This document shows positions 57,560 to 64,000 of a stretch of 64,000 nt of DNA, in pieces; within the stretch, counting starts at the first letter, position 1; the number at the start of each line of letters is the position of its first letter. The DNA is from Solwaraspora sp. WMMD1047 (GTDB taxonomy: Bacteria > Actinomycetota > Actinomycetes > Mycobacteriales > Micromonosporaceae), in assembly GCF_029626155.1 (NCBI RefSeq), contig NZ_JARUBL010000001.1, positions 7,818,816 to 7,882,815 of the forward strand, written 5' to 3'. Both the position numbers and the translations under genes were made by a program. The notes beneath the pieces were generated by a model. The model was not told the origin of the DNA. It saw only the letters and a program-made list of their open reading frames with translations, and made no database searches.

Positions 57560-58375
57560 TCAGTCGTTCGGATCCGGCCCGGCCGAGGTCGACGGGCCGG
57601 TCGGACCGGGTTCCGGACTGGCCGGCTCCGCGACCACCAGGATCACCGGCTCCCCCTCCGCCACCGGCTCACCGGCGGCCGGGTCCGTCTCGATCACCGT
57701 CCCGGCCGGACGGTTCGACGGCCGCAGCCGGATCTGGTAGTCGATGCCCAACCCGTCGAGCAGGTCGGTTGCCGCCTGCCGGGGCAGCCCGACCAGGGGC
57801 GGCATCGGCACGCTCGCCGGCGTCGTCTCCGCCGGCGTCGGCGAGGCGGTGGTGGGCGCCGCCGAGGTCGGGCGCGGCGTGGGTGAGGCGGTCGGTGCCG
57901 GCGACGGCACGGGCGGGCCGTCACTGTCCCCGGTGGACTGCAGGATCAACCAGCCACCGAAGATCAGGACTCCGATCAGGATCAGCGCCACCACCCCGAC
58001 CAGGATCGGCATCCACCACCGCCGGTCGGACTGCTCGTAGTACTCGCCGCCGCCCCAGTCCGGTGGGGAGCCGGCCGCCGCCGACCGTGGCGGCGGCACA
58101 CCGGCCCGGCCCGACCAGGCCGGCCCCCGGTCCGACCCGGACCCGGCCGGCGAGACCGGCACTCCGCCGGCCGTCGGCGGCAACGCGGCGGTCTCGTCAC
58201 CGCCCGTCGGCGGCAACGCGGCGGTCTCGTCACCGCCCGTCGGCGGCAACGCGGCGGTGTCACCGGGCTGCGGGGGCAGCGCGGCGGTGTCACCGGGCTG
58301 CGGGGGCAGCGCGGCGGTCCGGTCGTCAGCGCGATCAACCGGTTCGCCGCCGGGTTCCTGACGCTCGTCGGCCAT
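57560..58375 (-). CDS. Membrane-anchored single-PASTA protein with N-terminal repeats
   Basis: 271 residues; ATG with GGGAGGGG upstream. N-terminal cytosolic repeats (PPQPGDTAAL twice, PPTGGDETAAL twice), a Gly/Pro linker, one membrane helix (WWMPILVGVVALILIGVLIFGGWLIL), a Thr/Pro extracellular linker and one PASTA domain (MPPLVGLPRQAATDLLDGLGI ... AGTVIETDPAAGEPVAEGEPVILVV). PASTA domains bind muropeptides; no kinase is attached, so this may sense or scaffold wall precursors. Followed on the same strand by a two-PASTA protein gene. Confidence 0.82.
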   Translation of the reverse strand: MADERQEPGGEPVDRADDRTAALPPQPGDTAALPPQPGDTAALPPTGGDETAALPPTGGDETAALPPTAGGVPVSPAGSGSDRGPAWSGRAGVPPPRSAAAGSPPDWGGGEYYEQSDRRWWMPILVGVVALILIGVLIFGGWLILQSTGDSDGPPVPSPAPTASPTPRPTSAAPTTASPTPAETTPASVPMPPLVGLPRQAATDLLDGLGIDYQIRLRPSNRPAGTVIETDPAAGEPVAEGEPVILVVAEPASPEPGPTGPSTSAGPDPND

Positions 58376-58493
58376 GGCCGGTCCCCTCCCCACCCGGTGG
58401 GCGCCCGCCCCACGACTGTGTCAACTATCTCTCGCGGAACCCGGCGGCACCGGGCTCAGTTGTCCAACTGACAGACCCGGCCCGGCGCGACGG

Positions 58494-59189
58494 TCAGCCC
58501 TCCGGCGAGGCGCTCGGCCGGTCCGGGTCGCCACCGCAGTAGAGGTTCACCTGGTCGTTCCAGCGGACCTCCGTCCCGGCGGCCGGGTCCTGCCGGACCA
58601 CCGGCCCGACCTTACCGGTGGGATACCTCGGGTAGAGACCATTGTCGATCAGTTTGGCGGCGGCCCGGGCGCAGGGCAGGCCGGTGGCCTCCGGAACCGC
58701 CACCGCCGGGGCCGCGCCGACGACGTACAGCTTGACGGTGGTTCCCCGGCCGACGGTCGTGCCGGCCCGGGGCTCGGTCCGGGACACGGCCGGATCGTCG
58801 CCGGCCGCGCCGAAGATCACCTGCCAACCCAGGCCGCGCTTACGCAGCTCGGTCCGCGCCTCCTTGAAGTCCGTGCCCACCAGGTCCGGCAGCCGAAGCC
58901 GGTTGTCCGGCACCTCGGGCAGGGCGGTCGGCCGATCCGGCGTCACGGCCGGGGGTTCCGGTTCCGGGGTGGTCGGGACGGGCGCCGGGGTGGTCGCGGT
59001 CGGGCTGGCGCCGGCCAACCGGTCCTCCGGGTCCGCGTCGCCGCCGACTCCGCCGGCGAGCAGCCACCCACTGAGCGTGCCGATCGCGGCGAGCAGGACG
59101 AAACCCGCGATGACGCCCGCGACCAGCGGAAGCCGCCCGCGTCCCGCCGGCCGCTGCGGTTCCGCCCCACCCGGGAACCCGTCCGCCAT
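58494..59189 (-). CDS. Membrane-anchored two-PASTA protein
   Basis: 231 residues. Short Pro/Arg cytosolic start, one membrane helix (PLVAGVIAGFVLLAAIGTLSGWLLA), a Thr/Pro linker and two PASTA repeats (RLPDLVGTDFKEARTELRKRGLGW; VAVPEATGLPCARAAAKLIDNGLY), ending VRWNDQVNLYCGG with a Cys pair likely forming a disulfide (PCARAA/LYCGG). No kinase. ATG at 59189 chosen; a GTG at 59210 is possible. Same strand and orientation as the single-PASTA gene 118 bases downstream. Confidence 0.82.
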   Translation of the reverse strand: MADGFPGGAEPQRPAGRGRLPLVAGVIAGFVLLAAIGTLSGWLLAGGVGGDADPEDRLAGASPTATTPAPVPTTPEPEPPAVTPDRPTALPEVPDNRLRLPDLVGTDFKEARTELRKRGLGWQVIFGAAGDDPAVSRTEPRAGTTVGRGTTVKLYVVGAAPAVAVPEATGLPCARAAAKLIDNGLYPRYPTGKVGPVVRQDPAAGTEVRWNDQVNLYCGGDPDRPSASPEG

Positions 59190-59371
59190 CTTCGAACACC
59201 GCCTCACCATCCGGGCGGTAGCACCCGCCGAGATCCCGTCACCGACGTGCCCCGCTGACCGACAGCATCCTGTGCCCTGTCCAGCACGGCAACCGGCACC
59301 CACGGTGAGCAGGCCGGTACGCTGCTCCGCCCGGCTCGCCCCGCTGGCGGCTGAACGCTACGCTGCCCGGC

Positions 59372-60655
59372 ATGGCCGCACGAGGCTGGGGAGGGTCGAT
59401 CGCCACGGCGATCGGCGTCGCCGCCGGCGCGGGGGCCGCGCAGCTGGGACTCGGGTACGGGCTCGGCATCATCGCGTGGTTGCCGTCCGCCGACGGCGCG
59501 GCCGAGGCCGCCTGGGTAGCCAGCCTGACCTGGGCCGTCTGGATCGCCGCCACCTCCACCATCTTCGGCGCCACGCTGGCCCACCGGCTCGGCCGACCGG
59601 ACGTCGACCGGGCGGGCGCACCAGCGGAGGCCGACGACCGGTGGGCGCCGACCGGTCCCCGGCACGGCGAGTCCCTCCGGTCGGTGGACGGCCCGCTGTG
59701 GCGAATCTCGCTCGCGGTCGCCGCCGCCGTCGGCGCGCTGCTCACCGTCGCGCTGGTGGCCGTGCCGGCCCGGGCGGCCACCCGGGCCGACACCTTCTCG
59801 CCGCAGACCATCGCCGCCGGGTACGCGGTGCTCGGCATCCTGCTCGGCCTGTTGGCGGCCTGCTGGGCCCTGCACTCGCCGGCGGTCGCCAGCAACATCA
59901 TCGGCACCGCGGGCTGGCTCTGGTCGCTCGCGGTGGTGGCGGTGGCCAGCGGTGTGGCGGCCGGCCGCGGACTGGCCACGGCCCAACTGGGGGTCTGGCA
60001 GATCACCTCCGACGGCGAGCGGTTCTGGTACCGCGACCACCTCTACTGGCCGGCGGCGGCGCTCGCTCTCGGCTCGGCGCTGGTGATCGGCGCACTCACC
60101 GCCCGGGCCGCCGCCCGGACGGCACGGACCCGGGTCGGCGCCACCGTCTCGGGCGCGGTCGGCCCGCTGCTGGTGGCGGTCGCCTACTTCCTGACCGCGC
60201 CCCGACTGATCGGCAGCGAACCCGAGCAGCTCTCCGCGCACCTGATGGCGCCGTACGCGGTGATCGCCGGGCTGGCCGGCTCGGCGCTTGTCGCGGCCCT
60301 GGCCCAGCGCCGCGAGTTCGCCTCGGCAACGGTCGAGCCGGATCGGTACCGCTCGGACCTCGACCACCCCGAGGACGCCCGGGCCGCTGCCGCGGACGCG
60401 ACGGCGCCAGCCCGCGCAACCGGCACCGATCCGGAGGCCGACCGGACGGACGAGGATCGGCAGGCCGGGCCGGCGGTCGGCGGGGAGCGTACCGAGTCCG
60501 ATCGTCCGGCCGCCGAGTCCGGCCGGGAGCCGGGGCCGACCCGGCGCGGTTCGGCAAAGGGGCTGCGCGGCCGGATCGGCCGGCAGCGGGCCACCACCGA
60601 CGATCCGCCGCCGCCTGCGGGCGCCGCCACCAGTGACGACCGCCCCGCGGACTGA
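59372..60655 (+). CDS. Multi-pass membrane protein with charged C-terminal tail
   Basis: 427 residues, about seven to eight hydrophobic helices up to residue 310 (examples: IATAIGVAAGAGAAQLGLGYGLGII, SLAVAAAVGALLTVALVAV, AAGYAVLGILLGLLAACWAL, VGPLLVAVAYFLTAP, APYAVIAGLAGSALVAALAQ), then about 115 residues of Asp/Glu/Arg/Pro-rich low complexity. Not recognised as a transporter family. The ATG follows TACGCT at 7 bases, so the mRNA could be leaderless. Function unknown. Confidence 0.7.
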   Translation: MAARGWGGSIATAIGVAAGAGAAQLGLGYGLGIIAWLPSADGAAEAAWVASLTWAVWIAATSTIFGATLAHRLGRPDVDRAGAPAEADDRWAPTGPRHGESLRSVDGPLWRISLAVAAAVGALLTVALVAVPARAATRADTFSPQTIAAGYAVLGILLGLLAACWALHSPAVASNIIGTAGWLWSLAVVAVASGVAAGRGLATAQLGVWQITSDGERFWYRDHLYWPAAALALGSALVIGALTARAAARTARTRVGATVSGAVGPLLVAVAYFLTAPRLIGSEPEQLSAHLMAPYAVIAGLAGSALVAALAQRREFASATVEPDRYRSDLDHPEDARAAAADATAPARATGTDPEADRTDEDRQAGPAVGGERTESDRPAAESGREPGPTRRGSAKGLRGRIGRQRATTDDPPPPAGAATSDDRPAD

Positions 60656-60684
60656 TCGCCCGAGACGGACCCCGCCCGCTCCCG

Positions 60685-60712
60685 CACGAGCAGCGGAACT
60701 CCCGTGCTCGTG
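60685..60712. terminator. Hairpin between convergent genes
   Basis: CACGAGCA (60685-60692) / TGCTCGTG (60705-60712), 12-base loop, 30 bases after the membrane-protein stop and before the 3' end of the ligase gene. Likely bidirectional, no T-run. Confidence 0.55.
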
Positions 60713-60782
60713 GCGCAGCCAGGCCGTGACGAGACGCCGAATCCCGACGGCCCAGTGCGCCACGATCACGGGTGACGGCGGG

Positions 60783-62261
60783 TCACTCCACCGGCCAGCT
60801 GTGTACCGGCTCGTTGGTGCGCTGCAGGTCGCCGTACCGTTTCAGCATGTGACGCAGCGCGGCCGGGCGGTCCAGGCCGCGGTGGTGTTCGGCGGCCCAG
60901 ACCGTTTCGGTCTGCCAGACCGCGCCGTTGCGGCCGGTGCGACAGCGCTCCTCGATCACGCCGAGTAACCGGTCGCGCTGCTTCGGGCTGACTCCGAACC
61001 GGTCCAGTCCGGTGGCGGCCCGGGGCAGCAGGACGTCGAGGACCAGGTCGGTGACGCGCACCTCGCCCAGGCGTGGCCAGTAGACGGTGGCGTCGATGCC
61101 GCGCCGGGCGGCAGCGTGGAAGTTCTCCTCCGCGACGCTGAACGTCAACTGGCTCCAGATCGGCCGCTCGGCCTCCGCCATCTCCCGGGCCAGCCCGAAG
61201 TAGAAGGCGGCGTTGGCGAGCATGTCGATCACCGTGGGGCCGGCGGGGAGCACCCGGTTCTCCACCCGCAGGTGCGGCCGGCCGGCCATGATGTCGTACA
61301 CCGGGCGGTTCCAGCGGTAGACGGTGCCGTTGTGCAGCCGCAGTTCGCCCAGCTGGGGTACTCCGCCGCTGTGTAGCACCTCGACCGGGTCCTCGTCGTC
61401 GCAGATCGGCAGCAGCGGCGGGAAGTACCGGACGTTCTCCTCGAAGAGGTCGAAAATGGAGGTGATCCACCGCTCCCCGAACCAGACCCGAGGGCGTACG
61501 CCCTGGGCCTTCAGCTCGTCCGGTCGGGTGTCGGTGGCCTGCTCGAAGACCGCTACCCGGGTCTCGGCCCAGAGTTGTCGCCGGTACAGGTAGGGCGAAT
61601 TGGCTCCCAGCGCCACCTGCACCCCGGCGATCGCCTGGGAGGCGTTCCAGTAGTCGGCGAAGCTGTCCGGCGCCACCTGGAGGTGGAACTGGACGCTGGT
61701 GCAGGCCGCCTCGGGGGCGATCGAATCGGTGTGGATCTGCAGCCGCTCGACGCCCCGGATGTCCAGCTCGATGGCCTCGCCGCGGGCCGCCACGATCTGG
61801 TCGTTGAGGGTCCGGTACCGCCCGTTGGTGGAGATGTTGTCCAGGGTCAGGTGCCGGGAGGTGAGGGTCGGCAGGGTGCCGATCAGGATGATCCGGGCGT
61901 CCGACTTCATCGCCCGGTCGTCGGCCCGGCCGATGCTGGCCAGCAGGTCACCCTCGTACTCGGCGAAGCCGGTCTCCTCGATCAGCCGGGGCGGGGTGTT
62001 GAGTTCGAGATTGAACTGGCCGAGTTCGGTCTGGAAGGTGGGGTCGGCGATGTTGGCGAGCACCTCGTCGTTGCGCATCGCCGGCTCGGCGTGGGCGTCG
62101 ACCAGGTTGAGTTCGATCTCCAGCCCGGTCATCGGCCGGTCCGCGTCGAACCCGAAGTCGTCGAGCATCAGGGCGAAGACGTCCAGGCAGCGTCGGACCT
62201 TCTGCCGGTACCGGACCCGGTCCTTACGGGAGAACGCGTCGGGAGAGAAGTCCTGGCCCAT
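60783..62261 (-). CDS. Glutamate-cysteine ligase-type (GCS2) carboxylate-amine ligase
   Basis: 492 residues, ATG with GGGGAGGACAC upstream. GCS2-like signatures: TGLEIELNLVDAHAEPAMRN, FQTELGQFNLELNTPP, ACTSVQFHLQVAP, ANSPYLYRRQLWAETR, PHLRVENRVLPAGPTVIDMLANAAFY. Forms gamma-glutamyl amide bonds; in actinobacteria such enzymes include EgtA (ergothioneine) and uncharacterised carboxylate-amine ligases. No egt genes are nearby, so the amine partner is uncertain. Confidence 0.88.
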   Translation of the reverse strand: MGQDFSPDAFSRKDRVRYRQKVRRCLDVFALMLDDFGFDADRPMTGLEIELNLVDAHAEPAMRNDEVLANIADPTFQTELGQFNLELNTPPRLIEETGFAEYEGDLLASIGRADDRAMKSDARIILIGTLPTLTSRHLTLDNISTNGRYRTLNDQIVAARGEAIELDIRGVERLQIHTDSIAPEAACTSVQFHLQVAPDSFADYWNASQAIAGVQVALGANSPYLYRRQLWAETRVAVFEQATDTRPDELKAQGVRPRVWFGERWITSIFDLFEENVRYFPPLLPICDDEDPVEVLHSGGVPQLGELRLHNGTVYRWNRPVYDIMAGRPHLRVENRVLPAGPTVIDMLANAAFYFGLAREMAEAERPIWSQLTFSVAEENFHAAARRGIDATVYWPRLGEVRVTDLVLDVLLPRAATGLDRFGVSPKQRDRLLGVIEERCRTGRNGAVWQTETVWAAEHHRGLDRPAALRHMLKRYGDLQRTNEPVHSWPVE

Positions 62262-62515
62262 GTGTCCTCCCCGGCGCGAGGCGGTATGTCGGCGCGACCC
62301 GGTGGCCTGGCGGCACGGCCGCCGGGAAGCGCGGTGGAACTTTCACGGTATGGCTGCCGAGCGCGTCTGACCAGCCGCTATGTCTCCAACGTCAGCTGGT
62401 CGTCCAGCCATGAAACGGCCGGACGGCCCGTCGGGAGCCCGTGGAGAGCATCGGCCCGCGACCACCCTGGCATACGATCTCCACCGCTCTGTCACCGGGC
62501 GTCATACCCAGAGGG

Positions 62516-62551
62516 ACGCCCCGGTCACCGTGGGCCTGGTCACCGGGGCGT
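62516..62551 (-). terminator. Hairpin downstream of yceI-like gene
   Basis: ACGCCCCGGT (62516-62525) / ACCGGGGCGT (62542-62551), plus an inner ACC/GGT pair after one mismatch. It lies in the otherwise gene-free 62262-62587 stretch, 36 bases past the end of the YceI gene. Confidence 0.55.
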
Positions 62552-62587
62552 TTCTCGTCAGGGCGGCGGGCGCCGTCCGACCGGGGC

Positions 62588-63169
62588 TCAGCCCTGGCGG
62601 ATCGCCTCCCCCTCGATCTCGATCTTGACCTTCTTGCCGACCAGCACGCCGCCGCTCTCAATGGCGACGTTCCAGGTCAGACCGAAGTCCTCACGGTCGA
62701 TCTCGGCGGTGGCGGAGAAGCCGAACACCTCCTGGCCGTAAGGGCTGGTGCCGGCGCCCTCGAACTCGACCTGGAGGTCGACGGGGCGGGTGACGTCCTT
62801 GATGGTCAGCTCGCCGGCGAGGACGAACTCGTTGCCGCTGTGCGACTTCACGCCGGTGCTGCGGTACTCCAGGGTCGGGTACTTCTCGGCCTCCAGGAAG
62901 TCGCCGCTGCGCAGGTGGTTGTCGCGGTCGGCCTGACCGGTGGTGATGCTCGCGGCCTGCAGGGTCGCGGTGACCGAGGAGGCCAGCGGGTCCTCGGCGA
63001 CGGTGATGGTCGCGGTGGCCTCGGCGAACTCGCCCCGGACCTTGCTCACCATCATGTGCCGGGCCACGAAGCCGACGCGCTTGTGCGCCTGGTCGAGCTC
63101 GTAGGTGCCGGCGGCCGGGATGGTGAGACCGTCCCAGGAGCGGGTAGCGGAACCGGTGCTGCTGGTCAT
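62588..63169 (-). CDS. YceI family protein
   Basis: 193 residues, ATG behind GGAAGGC. GTYELDQAHKRVGFVARHMMVSKVRGEF, FLEAEKYPTLEYRST, LTIKDVTRPVDLQVEFEG and FSATAEIDREDFGLTWN are YceI/lipocalin-like blocks that bind isoprenoid lipids (polyisoprenoid or quinone-like). No signal peptide, so cytosolic, as typical of actinobacterial members. Divergent from a MarR regulator with a shared 101-base intergenic region, so probably its target. Confidence 0.93.
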   Translation of the reverse strand: MTSSTGSATRSWDGLTIPAAGTYELDQAHKRVGFVARHMMVSKVRGEFAEATATITVAEDPLASSVTATLQAASITTGQADRDNHLRSGDFLEAEKYPTLEYRSTGVKSHSGNEFVLAGELTIKDVTRPVDLQVEFEGAGTSPYGQEVFGFSATAEIDREDFGLTWNVAIESGGVLVGKKVKIEIEGEAIRQG

Positions 63170-63220
63170 CGTGATGCCTTCCGTGAGAATTCGTTTACTG
63201 CGCCAACGACTGACGTAGCA

Positions 63221-63251
63221 ACTATAGCCAAAGCAATATTCCCCGTGTCAA
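63221..63251 (-). promoter_or_regulatory. Promoter of the yceI-like gene in the MarR divergent region
   Basis: Minus strand TTGACA (63246-63251), TATAGT (63221-63226), 19-base spacer; slightly long, but consensus hexamers. The spacer is AT-rich (GGAATATTGCTTTGG). Position between the divergent marR and yceI starts suggests MarR control. Confidence 0.5.
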
Positions 63252-63270
63252 GCACTGGTACGATGGGCAG

Positions 63271-63792
63271 GTGACCGAGGAGATGAACGTCTTCGACGAC
63301 AGCCGGATCACCGCCATCGGCCTGCTCGTCGAGACCTACACGGGCCTGTCGGCGCGGTTCGCCGCGCAGTTCGAGGCGCACGGGCTCTCGGCGGTGGAGT
63401 TCGAGGTGCTGATGCGGCTGGCCCGATCCCCCGGCCACCAACTCCGGATGACCGACCTGGCCGCCCAGACCTCCCTCTCCACCAGCGGCGTCACCCGGGT
63501 GGTGGACCGGATGGAACGGGACGGCCTGCTCACCCGCCGGGCCTGCCCGTCCGACCGCCGCAGCTCGTACGCCGTGGTGACCGCGGCCGGCCGGAAACGG
63601 CTGGATGAGACGCTGCCCGGCCATCTGGAGCTGATCGAGCAGTGGTTCACCGGACAGCTCGACCCGATGGCGCTCTGTGGTCTGCTGGACGCCCTGCGCA
63701 AGGTCCGGGACGCAGTCCATCCGGGCGCCGTCGCCGGCAGCGCGGGTGGCCTGGAGCACGCCACCGAGGAGGCGACCGAGCCGGCCCGGTGA
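63271..63792 (+). CDS. MarR family transcriptional regulator
   Basis: 173 residues, GTG start. Winged helix: GLSAVEFEVLMRLARSPGHQLRMTDLAAQT, SLSTSGVTRVVDRMERDGLLTRR, PSDRRSSYAVVTAAGRKRL. A C-terminal 40-residue Glu/Ala-rich extension is longer than usual. Probably represses the divergent yceI-like gene and itself in response to a phenolic or redox ligand; ligand unknown. Confidence 0.93.
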   Translation: MTEEMNVFDDSRITAIGLLVETYTGLSARFAAQFEAHGLSAVEFEVLMRLARSPGHQLRMTDLAAQTSLSTSGVTRVVDRMERDGLLTRRACPSDRRSSYAVVTAAGRKRLDETLPGHLELIEQWFTGQLDPMALCGLLDALRKVRDAVHPGAVAGSAGGLEHATEEATEPAR

Positions 63793-64000
63793 CGGACCAC
63801 GCCTGATCCGGTGACACCCGGTGCGCGGGATTCTCCCGTACCGGCAGAAAGACCGGCAGAACCCACGTGGCCACCTCCGCAATTACCCCCTTATGCCGCC
63901 AAGGGGGCAGAACTACTGGCTACTGTACGTCTGGGAGCAGGGGGGCTCCGCGAGGTGGCGCGGGCGAGGAAATACGAGGGGCTCTGTCGGGGGGCTTGTC
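63793..64000. other. Right-end intergenic sequence
   Basis: No gene recognised. Contains the hairpin CCCCCTT (63886-63892) / AAGGGGG (63901-63907), a possible terminator for marR, and a direct repeat ACCGGCAGAA around 63839-63862. It may be the upstream region of a gene beyond the window. Confidence 0.35.

Noticed and set aside
58190-58330. CRISPR-like or minisatellite array
   Set aside because: The repeats are in-frame PPQPGDTAAL/PPTGGDETAAL codons of the PASTA protein with no spacers.

Overview
The window is high-GC actinobacterial DNA, most probably from the Micromonosporaceae (Micromonospora or a close relative). This rests on pervasive GTG/ATG starts with 4-base ATGA/GTGA overlaps, the mycobacterium-like order crgA / DUF881 / sortase E / pabA / pknB-pknA-pbpA-rodA-pstP-fhaB-fhaA (normally close to oriC), XRE-DUF397 pairs, conservon-type genes and a c-di-AMP riboswitch on an NlpC/P60 gene. 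Genus is inference; no rRNA or marker gene is present to fix it.

Layout. 1-9.75 kb: 5' end of a pdhA-like gene (minus), a proline-rich membrane protein, a Nudix/winged-helix regulator divergent from an SPFH + NAD-kinase-like pair, a secreted M28 aminopeptidase, a methyltransferase, a DUF1992 protein, a MerR-thioredoxin pair and a GNAT-P-loop kinase pair. 9.75-11.95 kb: a small accessory block (two coupled small genes and an XRE/TPR regulator) abutting tRNA-Gly, whose 3' end supplies the last codons of the XRE gene. 12-19 kb: tandem secreted HEXXH metalloproteases, a PNPOx-like flavoprotein, dcd, two tandem NlpC/P60 hydrolases (only one behind a c-di-AMP riboswitch) and a GPP34 protein. 19-34.7 kb: an Fe-S oxidoreductase, then the cell-division/cell-wall kinase locus (crgA, DUF881, sortase E, pabA, and the seven-gene fhaA-to-pknB operon), followed by tRNA-Leu. 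34.8-40.2 kb: a sugar-nucleotide epimerase, a WecG/TagA glycosyltransferase, a GH88-like hydrolase and an SDR, interrupted by an AbiEi/DUF559-like (Vsr-fold) gene that is bracketed by two related palindromic elements and preceded by two DnaA-box-like sequences.

40.2-52.4 kb is the most unusual region: an iniB-iniA-iniC-like operon (IniB-N-domain protein plus two dynamin-like GTPases) divergent from an operon of a truncated Hsp70, a large LuxR-type ATPase regulator resembling mycobacterial IniR, a CvnA-like sensor ATPase, a CvnC-like DUF742 protein and a membrane-anchored CBM2-like protein. The divergent region carries four TAGGG repeats, and three 9-bp ATCGTGATT repeats lie at exact 26-bp centre spacing in front of iniA. 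I infer one envelope-stress system joining iniBAC membrane remodelling with a partial conservon.

52.4-64 kb: a secreted subtilisin with a P-domain, small membrane/hypothetical genes, an XRE-DUF397 pair, two membrane-anchored PASTA proteins without a kinase, a multi-pass membrane protein, a GCS2-type carboxylate-amine/glutamate-cysteine ligase, and a divergent YceI/MarR pair.

No CRISPR array, rRNA operon, transposase or integrase was seen. Most long antisense open frames are GC-skew shadows and are omitted.
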